Below, one piece after another: positions 29,868 through 39,918 of a stretch of 64,000 nucleotides of DNA. The stretch lies in NCBI GenBank assembly GCA_012521995.1, contig JAAYLH010000105.1, positions 1 through 64,000 of the forward strand, given 5' to 3'. The notes below the pieces were generated by a model. It was not told where the DNA came from. It worked only from the letters and a program-made list of their open reading frames with translations, and did not search any database. How positions within the stretch are numbered: the first letter of the stretch is position 1; every line of letters begins with the position of its first letter. Position numbers and translations under genes: made by a program. The DNA comes from Bacteroidales bacterium. GTDB lineage: Bacteria > Bacteroidota > Bacteroidia > Bacteroidales > UBA7960.

Positions 29868-30506
29868 CTAACGGTCAACCGCATATACAAGAATATAGTC
29901 TTCAAGTGTTTGATAGCAAACTTCGTATACCCTGGGCTCATCCTTTACGATGATCTCTCCCTGTATGCACCCCTGTCCCTGGAATTCAAAGGGCAAAATC
30001 CTGATGTGCTCCCTGAATTGCAGGTCGCGCCTGCCGTGAAGCTTAAATAAAGCCTCTTTGGCCGCCCAAATGGTAAAAAGCCCCTCCATGGCATGGGAAG
30101 AGAAAACGATACGCAACTCGCAATCGTTCAAAAACTTATGAGCCACCTTGAATATCTTCGGGCTCATCTGCTCGATGTCGATTCCTACGTTTTTCCTGGT
30201 GCTGGCAATCAGGGCCGAGAATTTCCCCGAATGGGTCACAGAAATGTGGCGAACCCCGTTGTTCAGGTGTGGCTTCCCATCCTGGTCGTATTCTATCCCG
30301 GTCAGTTCGCCAGGCCTGATCAGGTGGGGCAGAATCAGGCGGTAACTCAGCCAATGCTGCCTGCGGGTGTCCGAACGCAGATATGAATAATACTTCAGTT
30401 CCTGCTCGGAAAGGTTTACGCTCTTCCATAGCTGCTCAACGGTTTCGCTGATCTCCCAAACGCCCAGGGCCGCGTCTTCAAGCTTCTTTTTCAGGAAGAG
30501 ACTCAT
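29868..30506 (-). CDS. 4'-phosphopantetheinyl transferase superfamily protein
   Basis: HISVTHSGKFSALIAS...VGIDIEQMSPKIFKVAHKFL...FTIWAAKEALFKLHGR. Confidence 0.88.
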   Translation of the reverse strand: MSLFLKKKLEDAALGVWEISETVEQLWKSVNLSEQELKYYSYLRSDTRRQHWLSYRLILPHLIRPGELTGIEYDQDGKPHLNNGVRHISVTHSGKFSALIASTRKNVGIDIEQMSPKIFKVAHKFLNDCELRIVFSSHAMEGLFTIWAAKEALFKLHGRRDLQFREHIRILPFEFQGQGCIQGEIIVKDEPRVYEVCYQTLEDYILVYAVDR

Positions 30507-30642
30507 TTGTTTATCGTTAATGATTGCTTTTGTTGCCTAATAAAAAAAGTATCTTGGGAACCATTCTCCGCGGAACCTGGCGGGTCCAGGCATGCGTTCC
30601 TGCCAATACTTCATATTCTGTTTCCCCTTTTAGGGAATGTAT

Positions 30643-30650
30643 TATCTTTG
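30643..30650 (+). promoter_or_regulatory. Putative -7 element TATCTTTG for ahcY
   Basis: TATCTTTG 29 bp upstream of the ahcY start, matches TAnnTTTG. Confidence 0.5.
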
Positions 30651-30678
30651 CAAAACAAAACTCAAAGGTAAAAAATAA

Positions 30679-32100
<1,422 letters not shown>

Positions 32101-32175
32101 TGGGAAAAACGGTTTTTCCTCCTGTGATCCTCAATCTATAAGGGGAAAAAGGAAACGTTTCCATAATAGGAACTA

Positions 32176-32216
32176 AAAAACGGATAAGAGTCATAATCAG
32201 GCTCTTATCCGTTTTT
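32176..32216. terminator. Bidirectional intrinsic terminator after ahcY
   Basis: AAAAACGGATAAGAG...CTCTTATCCGTTTTT perfect stem. Confidence 0.8.
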
Positions 32217-32243
32217 ATTTAATAAAAACCCTTAAAAGATCCT

Positions 32244-32295
32244 AAGTTAATACGGAGTTTATACGCTTTAAACCGTATAAACTCCGTATTAACTT
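32244..32295. repeat. Locus C: compact 11-bp-phased inverted repeat (CCGTATTAACT-type units, 2+2)
   Basis: Perfect 22-bp inverted repeat AAGTTAATACGGAGTTTATACG-ctttaaac-CGTATAAACTCCGTATTAACTT; cores at 32252, 32263 | 32273, 32284. Confidence 0.9.
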
Positions 32296-32443
32296 TGGCT
32301 TTGGCAGGTAAAACGAAGGGCGTTGGCCCCCTGCGAAACAGAAAAAAAACCCCTAAAGGTCCTTGCGAAAAAATGATTTGTGAAGTGCGTATTATGGGAC
32401 GGCTTTATCCCGCGAAAAAAAACGATTAAGGCCCTTTAGGAAA

Positions 32444-32869
32444 TTACCAATTGGTCACCTGGAGGTAGGGCTCCTGGTAATGAGTGCGGTATTGTTTGAG
32501 GGGGTATTTTGAGGGGCCTTCAACCACGGAGCCGTCAATCAGGAGGAACTGTGATCCACAGCAATCGCAGGTGGCAATGGGGGGGTCGGTAACCGCTACC
32601 ACTCCGCAGGGATCATAGGGGTGATGGGGGCATGCCTTGTCAAAAGCCATGAACTCATCAAAGCTCCAGCGATAAATGATGATGCCTTTATACCCTCCCG
32701 AGAAATCGGCCCAGCCTCCAATGCCATTCAGCTCAATGTATTGGGTCGATTCGAGGTTGATCGTAAAGCCTACCCAGATATCAGGCACCGGATGATCATC
32801 CTTTCCGCAGGCTAGGGGAAGACTTACCAGGGCAAGAAACAAGAGCAGGTATGACAGCTTACGGGGCAT
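32444..32869 (-). CDS. Rieske-fold-like lipoprotein
   Basis: Lipoprotein signal (PLACGKD); KACPHHPYDPCGVV...ATCDCCGSQFLLIDGSVVEGPSKYPLKQYRT, Rieske-like spacing. Confidence 0.7.
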   Translation of the reverse strand: MPRKLSYLLLFLALVSLPLACGKDDHPVPDIWVGFTINLESTQYIELNGIGGWADFSGGYKGIIIYRWSFDEFMAFDKACPHHPYDPCGVVAVTDPPIATCDCCGSQFLLIDGSVVEGPSKYPLKQYRTHYQEPYLQVTNW

Positions 32870-33044
32870 CGGTTTTTGTGGGGTTCAGGCGGGTTTTGTC
32901 GCGCTTGCAGTTTGTTAAAAAAACGGAATGGCAGGGGGTTTGTTATTTGTTTCGATACAAATTTACAAATTAATTGGTATTTTTGTTAAAATAATGGGCT
33001 TGGTGGTCTCGTTAGATAATTGAAAATCAGTTTTTTTAATTATT

Positions 33045-33323
33045 ATGCGTTTTCTCGTTTATCTTTTGATTTTTTTCCTTCCTTTGTTTGGCTGCAGCTC
33101 AAACCGCCAGGTCGTCAAGGCCGAGCGCAAGGCAGAAAGGGCGGAACGGAAGCTTGACAAGGAGGCTCGAAAGGCATACGAGGAAGGGCTTGACAGGCAT
33201 CTGAGCATACAGACGCCCGAGACCCTGGACCGTATGAAAAAGAACCGTAAGAAAAGCAATCGCTGGATCAGGCCCAAGCAAAGGGATCCCTTTTATAAGC
33301 GGTGGTTCAAAAAAAGACGTTAA
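33045..33323 (+). CDS. Small hypothetical lipoprotein, Lys/Arg-rich
   Basis: MRFLVYLLIFFLPLFGCSSNRQ lipobox. Confidence 0.65.
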   Translation: MRFLVYLLIFFLPLFGCSSNRQVVKAERKAERAERKLDKEARKAYEEGLDRHLSIQTPETLDRMKKNRKKSNRWIRPKQRDPFYKRWFKKRR

Positions 33324-33336
33324 AAAACAGCAGGCT

Positions 33337-33870
33337 ATGGAAGATTTTGTATACATCATTCTGGTGATCGCGTGGCTGGCATTCAGTTTCATGAAAAGGA
33401 AACCCAAAGGGCAGTCACCTTCGCAACCCAGGCCTGCATCAAGGCCTCAACCTGCAAGCCCTCCGCGTGGGTTCGACCTGGAGGAAGCCCTGAGGGATAT
33501 GTTAGGGGGAAAGCCTTCGCCTGTGCCGGAGCCCGCATCCACCCCTGTCCCTGAAAAGGAAAGCGATGAGGTGGTGTTCGAAAAATCCGAACCCGAATAT
33601 AAATCCATGTCAGAGGAGCTTAGCTCTTACCAGGAGCCCGAGTATCAATCCTTTGGGCCATCGTCAGCGGTTTCTGAAGAATACCGGTTCTCGACGGAGG
33701 TGCGCAACCAAACCCTTGATGACCTTATCAGGGCCAGCAATGCTGAGGATGCCCGCCTGCAGGCCGCCGAGGAAATGCGTGCAGGCTTGGCCGAAGGATC
33801 TGTAGCCGCTGAATTCAACATCAGACAGGCAGTGATCTTTTCAGAAATACTCAATCGAAAGTATTCCTGA
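33337..33870 (+). CDS. Hypothetical protein with N-terminal TM and Pro-rich linker
   Basis: YIILVIAWLAFSFMKRKPKGQSPSQPRPASRPQP; C-term IRQAVIFSEILNRKY. Confidence 0.7.
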   Translation: MEDFVYIILVIAWLAFSFMKRKPKGQSPSQPRPASRPQPASPPRGFDLEEALRDMLGGKPSPVPEPASTPVPEKESDEVVFEKSEPEYKSMSEELSSYQEPEYQSFGPSSAVSEEYRFSTEVRNQTLDDLIRASNAEDARLQAAEEMRAGLAEGSVAAEFNIRQAVIFSEILNRKYS

Positions 33871-33876
33871 TTTTTA

Positions 33877-33908
33877 TTTGCAGTATATTGTTTTATTGCT
33901 TAATTTTG
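33877..33908 (+). promoter_or_regulatory. Strong consensus-like Bacteroidota promoter (TTTG-N20-TAATTTTG)
   Basis: TTTG 33877-33880; TAATTTTG 33901-33908. Confidence 0.5.
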
Positions 33909-33931
33909 CTCTGTATTTAAACAATTTTGTG

Positions 33932-33956
33932 CCCTGGCCAAGGTCAGGGGTTTTTT
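33932..33956 (+). terminator. Intrinsic terminator-like hairpin
   Basis: CCCTGGCC-AA-GGTCAGGG followed by G and T6. Confidence 0.5.
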
Positions 33957-34365
33957 CTGTAAAGGCCCCGGTAGCGGGAAAATGCGAAAATGTTGTCAGT
34001 TTTAGTTTCCTTTGGCTGTCAGCAGTTTTTTTTTGCCCGCCCCCCGAGAAGTGTTTTTTGATGAATGAATAGTGTTATGAACCTCTTGCTGAAACACACA
34101 CCTGCATATGCAGCCCTCCCGACAGGGGGCCCTGGTATATTGCATCCCGGCAGCAAGCAGGGCTCAGGTCATCATCAGGATCTTCTGTTTTTTGATCACC
34201 CCAGGGTGTTCCCCATTGTCAGCTCACCGGTCTTCCATTTGAAGTTGAACCCTGAAGGGGGACCGGAAACCAGCCGATAAAGTAAATCACGTTTTCTTTA
34301 GGCCCCCTTTAATCATACACCAGGTGTATGGAAAAGCATTTTTAATATTTTTAATACGCATTAAA

Positions 34366-34839
34366 ATGAACGAAGTAAAGTATTTCACACAAGAAGGATT
34401 AAACAAGCTCAGAGATGATTTGGAAAAACTGAAGTCGGTAGAACGTCCGGCCATCTCTCAGCAAATTGCAGAAGCACGCGAAAAGGGCGATCTTTCGGAA
34501 AATGCCGAGTATGATGCTGCTAAAAACGCGCAGGGGATGCTCGAACTTCGTATCTCAAAACTCGAGGAGACCCTGAGCAATGCCCGCGTCATTGACGAGA
34601 GCCAGATCGATGAGAACAAGATCTCCATTCTTACTACTGTGAGGATTCGTAACCTGAAGAATAAATCAGAGATGGCATATACCCTGGTTCCCGAAAACGA
34701 GGCCGACCTGAAGAACAGGAAAATCTCGGTGAATTCACCCGTTGCGCGTGGCCTGCTTGGAAAAGCCGTGGGCGAAGTGGTGGACATCGAAGTTCCTGCC
34801 GGCGTCCTCTCCTTTGAAATCATGGAGATTTCAAGGTAA
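34366..34839 (+). CDS. greA: Transcription elongation factor GreA
   Basis: YFTQEGLNKLRDDLEKLKSVERPAISQQIAEAREKGDLSENAEYDAAK; SPVARGLLGKAVGE. Confidence 0.97.
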   Translation: MNEVKYFTQEGLNKLRDDLEKLKSVERPAISQQIAEAREKGDLSENAEYDAAKNAQGMLELRISKLEETLSNARVIDESQIDENKISILTTVRIRNLKNKSEMAYTLVPENEADLKNRKISVNSPVARGLLGKAVGEVVDIEVPAGVLSFEIMEISR

Positions 34840-34859
34840 GCTCTGCATGGGCAACCTTT

Positions 34860-34903
34860 ATGCCGGATGGTTTTATCAATTAGCCATCCGGCATTTTTTT
34901 TTA
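34860..34903 (+). terminator. Intrinsic terminator after greA
   Basis: ATGCCGGATGG...CCATCCGGCAT followed by T run. Confidence 0.75.
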
Positions 34904-34932
34904 ATTTTGATTACATCCAAAACATTCAGATC

Positions 34933-35328
34933 ATGGCATCCATATTTTCCAAAATCGTTGCAGGCGAGATTCCCTGCTATAAGGTGGCCGAAGACGATCG
35001 CTACCTGGCATTTCTCGACATCAACCCCCTTGCTAAGGGCCATACCCTGGTCATCCCAAAAAAGGAAACCGATAATATCTTCGATATTGAAGATGAGGAA
35101 TACCAGGGCTTGTTTCTTTTTGCAAAAAAAGTGGCCCGTTCTTTGAAAAAGTGCATACAGTGTGAGAAGATCGGGGTGGCGGTAATTGGCCTTGAGGTGG
35201 CCCATGCCCACATTCACCTGGTACCCATCAATGGGATTTACGACATTGATTTCAGAAAGCCGAAGCTGAAACTCACCCCGGAAGAATATAAGATGATCGC
35301 TGAGCGCATTGCAGCGCGGATAGAATAA
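34933..35328 (+). CDS. HIT family protein
   Basis: MASIFSKIVAGEIPCYKVAEDDRYLAFLDINPLAKGHTLVIPKK; AHAHIHLVPI HIT-like triad. Confidence 0.95.
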   Translation: MASIFSKIVAGEIPCYKVAEDDRYLAFLDINPLAKGHTLVIPKKETDNIFDIEDEEYQGLFLFAKKVARSLKKCIQCEKIGVAVIGLEVAHAHIHLVPINGIYDIDFRKPKLKLTPEEYKMIAERIAARIE

Positions 35329-35331
35329 GTC

Positions 35332-35901
35332 TTATTTGCTGACACGCTTGGGGTTCTCGGCAATGAAGGCTTTCCATCCCGTAAGGGTGGTTTTGCCGGC
35401 AGGTGCATCGGCCTTTTTCTGGAAGAAATGGCACATGGCCACCGCCAGGGCATCGGTTGTGTCAAAGTTTTTCGGAAGCTCGCTGATGGTCAGAATGTGC
35501 TGTATCATGGCTGCTACCTGTTCTTTTGAAGCGCTACCCTTTCCTGTGATCGACTGCTTGACCTTGCGGGGAGAATACTCGAAGACCGGGATATCGCGAA
35601 ACAAAGCAGCGGCAATAGCTACGCCCTGTGCACGGCCAAGTTTCAGCATCGACTGAACGTTCTTGCCAAAGAAAGGCGCTTCTATGGCAAACTCGTCGGG
35701 TTTATAATGATCAATGTTGCGCAGGACGGTTTCAAATATTTTTTTTAGCTTTAAGGGATGATTCGTCAGTTTATCCAATTTCAACACATCCATAGCAATG
35801 ACCTCGGCCTTGTTCTTTTTAATGCCGATCACCCCCACACCCATGTTGTTGGTGCCAGGGTCAATGCCTATAATGATCCTTTCGTAATCCAATGATGTCA
35901 T
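35332..35901 (-). CDS. ruvC: Crossover junction endodeoxyribonuclease RuvC
   Basis: RIIIGIDPGTNNMGVGVI; FAIEAPFFGKNVQSMLKLGRAQGVAI; KQSITGKGSASKEQV; DALAVAMCH. Confidence 0.95.
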   Translation of the reverse strand: MTSLDYERIIIGIDPGTNNMGVGVIGIKKNKAEVIAMDVLKLDKLTNHPLKLKKIFETVLRNIDHYKPDEFAIEAPFFGKNVQSMLKLGRAQGVAIAAALFRDIPVFEYSPRKVKQSITGKGSASKEQVAAMIQHILTISELPKNFDTTDALAVAMCHFFQKKADAPAGKTTLTGWKAFIAENPKRVSK

Positions 35902-36929
35902 TGTTAAATCAAAACGCCCCGCAGGAGGGTAGGGCAAAAGTACTGAAAATATTTTGGGTGGTGATTCGCTATGTTGTGCCCCTGGCAGCCATTTTCTATG
36001 TTGTTTTTTCCCTGGCACGTATTCCCTCTGATCAGCTGTCCTTTTGGAGGGCTTCCCTTGACTGGTCGTTTCGTGCTTTTTTTCTAATCTTTCTGGTCCT
36101 GCTGCTTACCTTTCTTAACTGGTTGTTGGAGGCGATGAAGTGGCGCAGGCTGGCCCGGCGCTTCGAGCAGGTAAGCCTCAAGCGGGCCTATGCAGGGGTA
36201 TTGTATGGCATTAGCCTGGGGATGGTTACCCCCCGCCGGGCAGGCGAGTTCGCGGGAAGGGTGGTGGTGTTGCGTCCCGAAAACCAGGTACAGGGCATGG
36301 TCATCAATACAGCCGGGAGCTTCACCCAGTTCTTGGTTACCCTGCTGCTCGGCCATGTTGGAGTAGCCCTTGCTGTTTTAGGGAAAGCCGCATCTTTTGA
36401 GGCATCACGTGAGGGGCAGCTGCTGCTGTTTTCGGGAATTGCCTTGGTGCTCTCAGCCTTGCTCGTGCTTTATGCCAAGCGCATCCTGGGATGGCTCGGG
36501 CAAAAGCCCTGGTTTCCGCAGCGCCTGAAGATTGTGGAGGTGATTATGACCCTGACCCATAAGGAAATGGCATCCCTGTTTTCGCTGAGTATATTGCGCT
36601 ATGTTATTTTTATTACCCAGTTCCATTTGTTGCTCTGGCTCCTGGGGGTTCAACTGAGGTTTTACGAGACTTTTATGGTGCTGAGCATTATTTACCTGAT
36701 TATGGTGGGCATTCCTGTTTCGGGGCTGGCCGAAGCAGGCATCAGAGGCTCTGTGGCCCTGCTGGTGTTTACCCTTTACCTTGGCGATAAGCTGGAAGGA
36801 ATGCCAGCCGTTGATTTGACAATCGTTTCGGCTACTCTCTTGTTGTGGCTGTTCAATCTTGCCCTTCCCGGGCTCCTGGGCGCAGGTCTCTCCCTGGGTG
36901 GTAAGTTAAAGCCTGTTGAAAAATCCTGA
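35892..36929 (+). CDS. YbhN/UPF0104-like (lysylphosphatidylglycerol synthase TM family) membrane protein
   Basis: Multi-TM; KRAYAGVLYGISLGMVTPRRAGEFAGRVVVLR; GIPVSGLAEAGIRGSVALL. Confidence 0.75.
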   Translation: MMSLLNQNAPQEGRAKVLKIFWVVIRYVVPLAAIFYVVFSLARIPSDQLSFWRASLDWSFRAFFLIFLVLLLTFLNWLLEAMKWRRLARRFEQVSLKRAYAGVLYGISLGMVTPRRAGEFAGRVVVLRPENQVQGMVINTAGSFTQFLVTLLLGHVGVALAVLGKAASFEASREGQLLLFSGIALVLSALLVLYAKRILGWLGQKPWFPQRLKIVEVIMTLTHKEMASLFSLSILRYVIFITQFHLLLWLLGVQLRFYETFMVLSIIYLIMVGIPVSGLAEAGIRGSVALLVFTLYLGDKLEGMPAVDLTIVSATLLLWLFNLALPGLLGAGLSLGGKLKPVEKS

Positions 36930-38055
36930 TGCCATGGCCATGACCCTTATCTTAATCTTAATTGCCTTGCTATACGCAATTCTAATCCTGGCCTTTACTG
37001 CGGGATGGGTGAGGCTGCCGGTATTCTGGCATAAAACCGACAGCACCACCCACTTTTCAGTTATCATCCCAGCCCGAAATGAGGAGCGGTACATCATGCA
37101 GTTGCTCATCCTGTTGCGCAAACAGAGCTACCCTAAGGATCAGTTCGAGGTTATCCTGGTGGACGACCACTCTACGGATGCCACTGCAGGCATTGTGGAG
37201 CGAAAAATCAAATCGGGATTCTTCTCCAATGTACATTTGATCAGGGCGGTGGATGAGGACCTGGTACCGGGCAAAAAGAACGCTTTGTCATCAGGCATCG
37301 CCCGGGCAAGCTACGATTGGATCGTGACAGTAGATGCCGATTGCATTATTGGGAGCCACTGGCTGGAAAGCCTGGCAGGATTTATTGAGCAGGAAGGGCC
37401 GGCTATGGTCATCGGCCCGGTAGCCATCGCCCCGGGCAAAACACTGTTCTCGCAAATGCAGGCCCTTGAATTTATGAGCCTTACAGGAAGTACTGCAGGA
37501 GCTGCTGCCCTTGGAAGGCCCATCATGTGCAACGGCGCCAACCTGGCTTTCCGCAAAGATTGTTTTGAAAAGGTATGTGGGTATAGCGGCAACGAACACC
37601 TGGCTTCAGGCGATGATGTATTCCTGCTCCATAAATTCAAGCAACTGAAAGGGAACAGGATTGCTTTCCTGAAAAGCCATGGGGCCATTGTTTACACCCG
37701 TGGGCTTATTTCTCTTAAGGAATTCTTTCGTCAGCGGGGCCGATGGGTAGGAAAGGCCGGTGGATACAAGGATGGATTTACGCTGCTCACAGGGGGTGTG
37801 GTGGCCTTGATCAACCTGGGGATCGTGCTGGGCCTGGGTGCAGGGCTTTTCATTTCGCAAAAGCTTCTGCTTAGCGCACTCCTGCTGCTGGTGTTCAAGG
37901 CATTGGTAGATTTTCCCCTGCTGCTGAGCGTTTCGGGATTTTACCAAAGGCGGGTCCTGATGTGGCTGTTTCCTGCCCTTACCCTGGTATACCCATTCTA
38001 TGTGGTGGCTTCCCTGTTCTCAGGATTTGTACTTAAACCCCGCTGGAAATCCTGA
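36916..38055 (+). CDS. GT2-family glycosyltransferase
   Basis: HFSVIIPARNEERYIMQLL...VILVDDHSTDATAGIV...VTVDADC...QRGRW; C-terminal TMs. Confidence 0.92.
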   Translation: MKNPDAMAMTLILILIALLYAILILAFTAGWVRLPVFWHKTDSTTHFSVIIPARNEERYIMQLLILLRKQSYPKDQFEVILVDDHSTDATAGIVERKIKSGFFSNVHLIRAVDEDLVPGKKNALSSGIARASYDWIVTVDADCIIGSHWLESLAGFIEQEGPAMVIGPVAIAPGKTLFSQMQALEFMSLTGSTAGAAALGRPIMCNGANLAFRKDCFEKVCGYSGNEHLASGDDVFLLHKFKQLKGNRIAFLKSHGAIVYTRGLISLKEFFRQRGRWVGKAGGYKDGFTLLTGGVVALINLGIVLGLGAGLFISQKLLLSALLLLVFKALVDFPLLLSVSGFYQRRVLMWLFPALTLVYPFYVVASLFSGFVLKPRWKS

Positions 38056-38071
38056 TGGTAAACCCATCTGC

Positions 38072-39832
38072 TTACTTCTGCTTTTCTTGTGCAGGAGGTG
38101 TAAAAATTTGGATCTCCACTTTGCGCTCCTTCTCGCTGAAGACTTCGGACGCAAACTGGTCGCCCAGGGCTTCAATGCTTATCCGTTCAGGGTCAATGCC
38201 ATAACCTTCAAGACATTCGCGTATAACCACTGCACGCTGCCCCGACAGGATCATATTGTATACCGGGTCGCCGCTTTTATCGGCATGCCCCGAGATTTTA
38301 CACAACAGGGCAGGATGGGCTTCAAGGTCCTTGGCCACCAGATGCAAAATATCCTGGTGGGCCTCCTGAAGGCTGGCACTGTTGAAGGGGAAAGTCAGCA
38401 CAATGGGATAACGGTTTTCAAGGCTGTCGGGAACCGTTACGGGGGATGTAACCACCGGCAAGGGTTCTGGTACTTGTATCGCCTCTTCTGCCTGGGTTGT
38501 TTCCGCCTCCTCAGTTATTATTTTTTGGGCTTCTGTAGGTTCCTGTTCTGCTTTTTTCCCCTCCGCCGGTTCTTCGCGGGCTTCTTCAGGCCTGGCTTCA
38601 TTCTCAGCTTTTTCAATCGTCTCAGGTATTTCTTCCTCAACCTCCCCTTCAACGATTACAGTTTCAACGACTGCTTCCGTTTCTTTCAATTCCTCAACTG
38701 CTTCAACCGCTTCCGTTTCCTCAATTTTTTCAGCGACCTCCTGCAAGGTTTCTTCTGATGTTTCTTCGGCGACCTCTTCGGCGATTTCTTCAGTTAGGCC
38801 TTCTTTTGTCTCTTCCGGGCCTTTTTCCCGGATGGTCTCCGCTTCAGTTTCTTCAATGGTTTCAACCCCTTCTTCCTCGACTTCTTCTTCAGGGGCTTTT
38901 GCTTCAATACTTTCTTGTGCTTCTTCAGGCTCCACTTCTAAGGCCCCTTCTTCACTAAAAGCCTCTTCCTTTTTCTCCACCGCTGGTTGCCCAAACATAT
39001 GGGGAGAAATATTGATGATGACTGCTTCGCCTCTTTTTACGCTGATCTGAATTAAGGAATCCGTTCTGATGATCTCAATTTGGGATTCTTTCGGAAGGGT
39101 ATCCTGCTCCAAAACAACAATTGTTTCTTCTATTATGACCTTAGGCTGAGTAAGGGAGTGGGGCGGGTCTTCAGCAACCGCTTGCAGGCTTGTTTCTGGA
39201 AGAACAGAGGTCTCCCGCGGGATAGGGAAGAAGGATCCAGCGTTGAAGGCAGGTCCCCTGTATTTGATTTTACGTGCCCCGAAATGATAGGAGAAGCCTG
39301 CTTTCCACTGTTGATAAAAAGCCAGGTCCGACCATTTATTCCCTTGGTTGTAATCCAATGGGAAATAAAAGCCAAAGCTCAGACGAGCCGAGAATCGGTG
39401 GCTGAGGCGAAACTTAAGGCCATGGGTTGTGCCGGCAGCAAAGTCGTGGTGAATTTCTCCGTTGAGGCGCTTCTCTCCGCTAAGATAGCCTGCCTCAAGG
39501 GTATGGTAAGGCGCCAGGAAAACACGCTCACCCAGCAGCCAGCCGTTATCCCACCTGAAGCCAAACGAAAGGCCAGCGTATCCGGCGTTCTTCAGAATTC
39601 CGCCCATAGGTCGCCCGGTGAAAAGACTGAGGCCAGTGCTGAAACTGCGATTCAGCGTACGTTCAATGTGCAGACCAAACGCAGCATGTTTCAGGTCTTC
39701 CGGAAAACTGAATTGATCCTCAAAAACAAAGGATCCGCCCTCAGTCGTCAATTTCCAGTTAAAAATGTCTGTCTGGGCCCTCAAGGAACCCATACTAAAA
39801 ATCAGGATCAGCAGTATGAAAAATTTATTCAT
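38072..39832 (-). CDS. OmpA-family outer membrane protein with long acidic (Glu-rich) linker
   Basis: Signal peptide; N-terminal barrel-like region; C-terminal LTFPFNSASLQEAHQDILHLVAKDL...ISGHADKSGDPVYNMILSGQRA. Confidence 0.85.
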   Translation of the reverse strand: MNKFFILLILIFSMGSLRAQTDIFNWKLTTEGGSFVFEDQFSFPEDLKHAAFGLHIERTLNRSFSTGLSLFTGRPMGGILKNAGYAGLSFGFRWDNGWLLGERVFLAPYHTLEAGYLSGEKRLNGEIHHDFAAGTTHGLKFRLSHRFSARLSFGFYFPLDYNQGNKWSDLAFYQQWKAGFSYHFGARKIKYRGPAFNAGSFFPIPRETSVLPETSLQAVAEDPPHSLTQPKVIIEETIVVLEQDTLPKESQIEIIRTDSLIQISVKRGEAVIINISPHMFGQPAVEKKEEAFSEEGALEVEPEEAQESIEAKAPEEEVEEEGVETIEETEAETIREKGPEETKEGLTEEIAEEVAEETSEETLQEVAEKIEETEAVEAVEELKETEAVVETVIVEGEVEEEIPETIEKAENEARPEEAREEPAEGKKAEQEPTEAQKIITEEAETTQAEEAIQVPEPLPVVTSPVTVPDSLENRYPIVLTFPFNSASLQEAHQDILHLVAKDLEAHPALLCKISGHADKSGDPVYNMILSGQRAVVIRECLEGYGIDPERISIEALGDQFASEVFSEKERKVEIQIFTPPAQEKQK

Positions 39833-39918
39833 GTTCTGGGATTTTTTGCCTGTTCATAAATCGGTTTCAACGGCCACTGCAAGGGTGTAATTTGCCCTGA
39901 AGGCCTGGAAAACTTGCA

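Noticed and set aside
34065-34280. 71-aa ORF in the greA upstream gap
   Set aside because: No recognisable domain or composition signal; likely chance ORF in non-coding DNA.
38000-38758. 252-aa Phe/Leu-rich plus-strand ORF
   Set aside because: Antisense of the OmpA acidic linker (GAA/GAG reads as TTC/CTC); composition artefact.
39080-39859. 259-aa plus-strand ORF
   Set aside because: Antisense to the OmpA-family gene, no motif.
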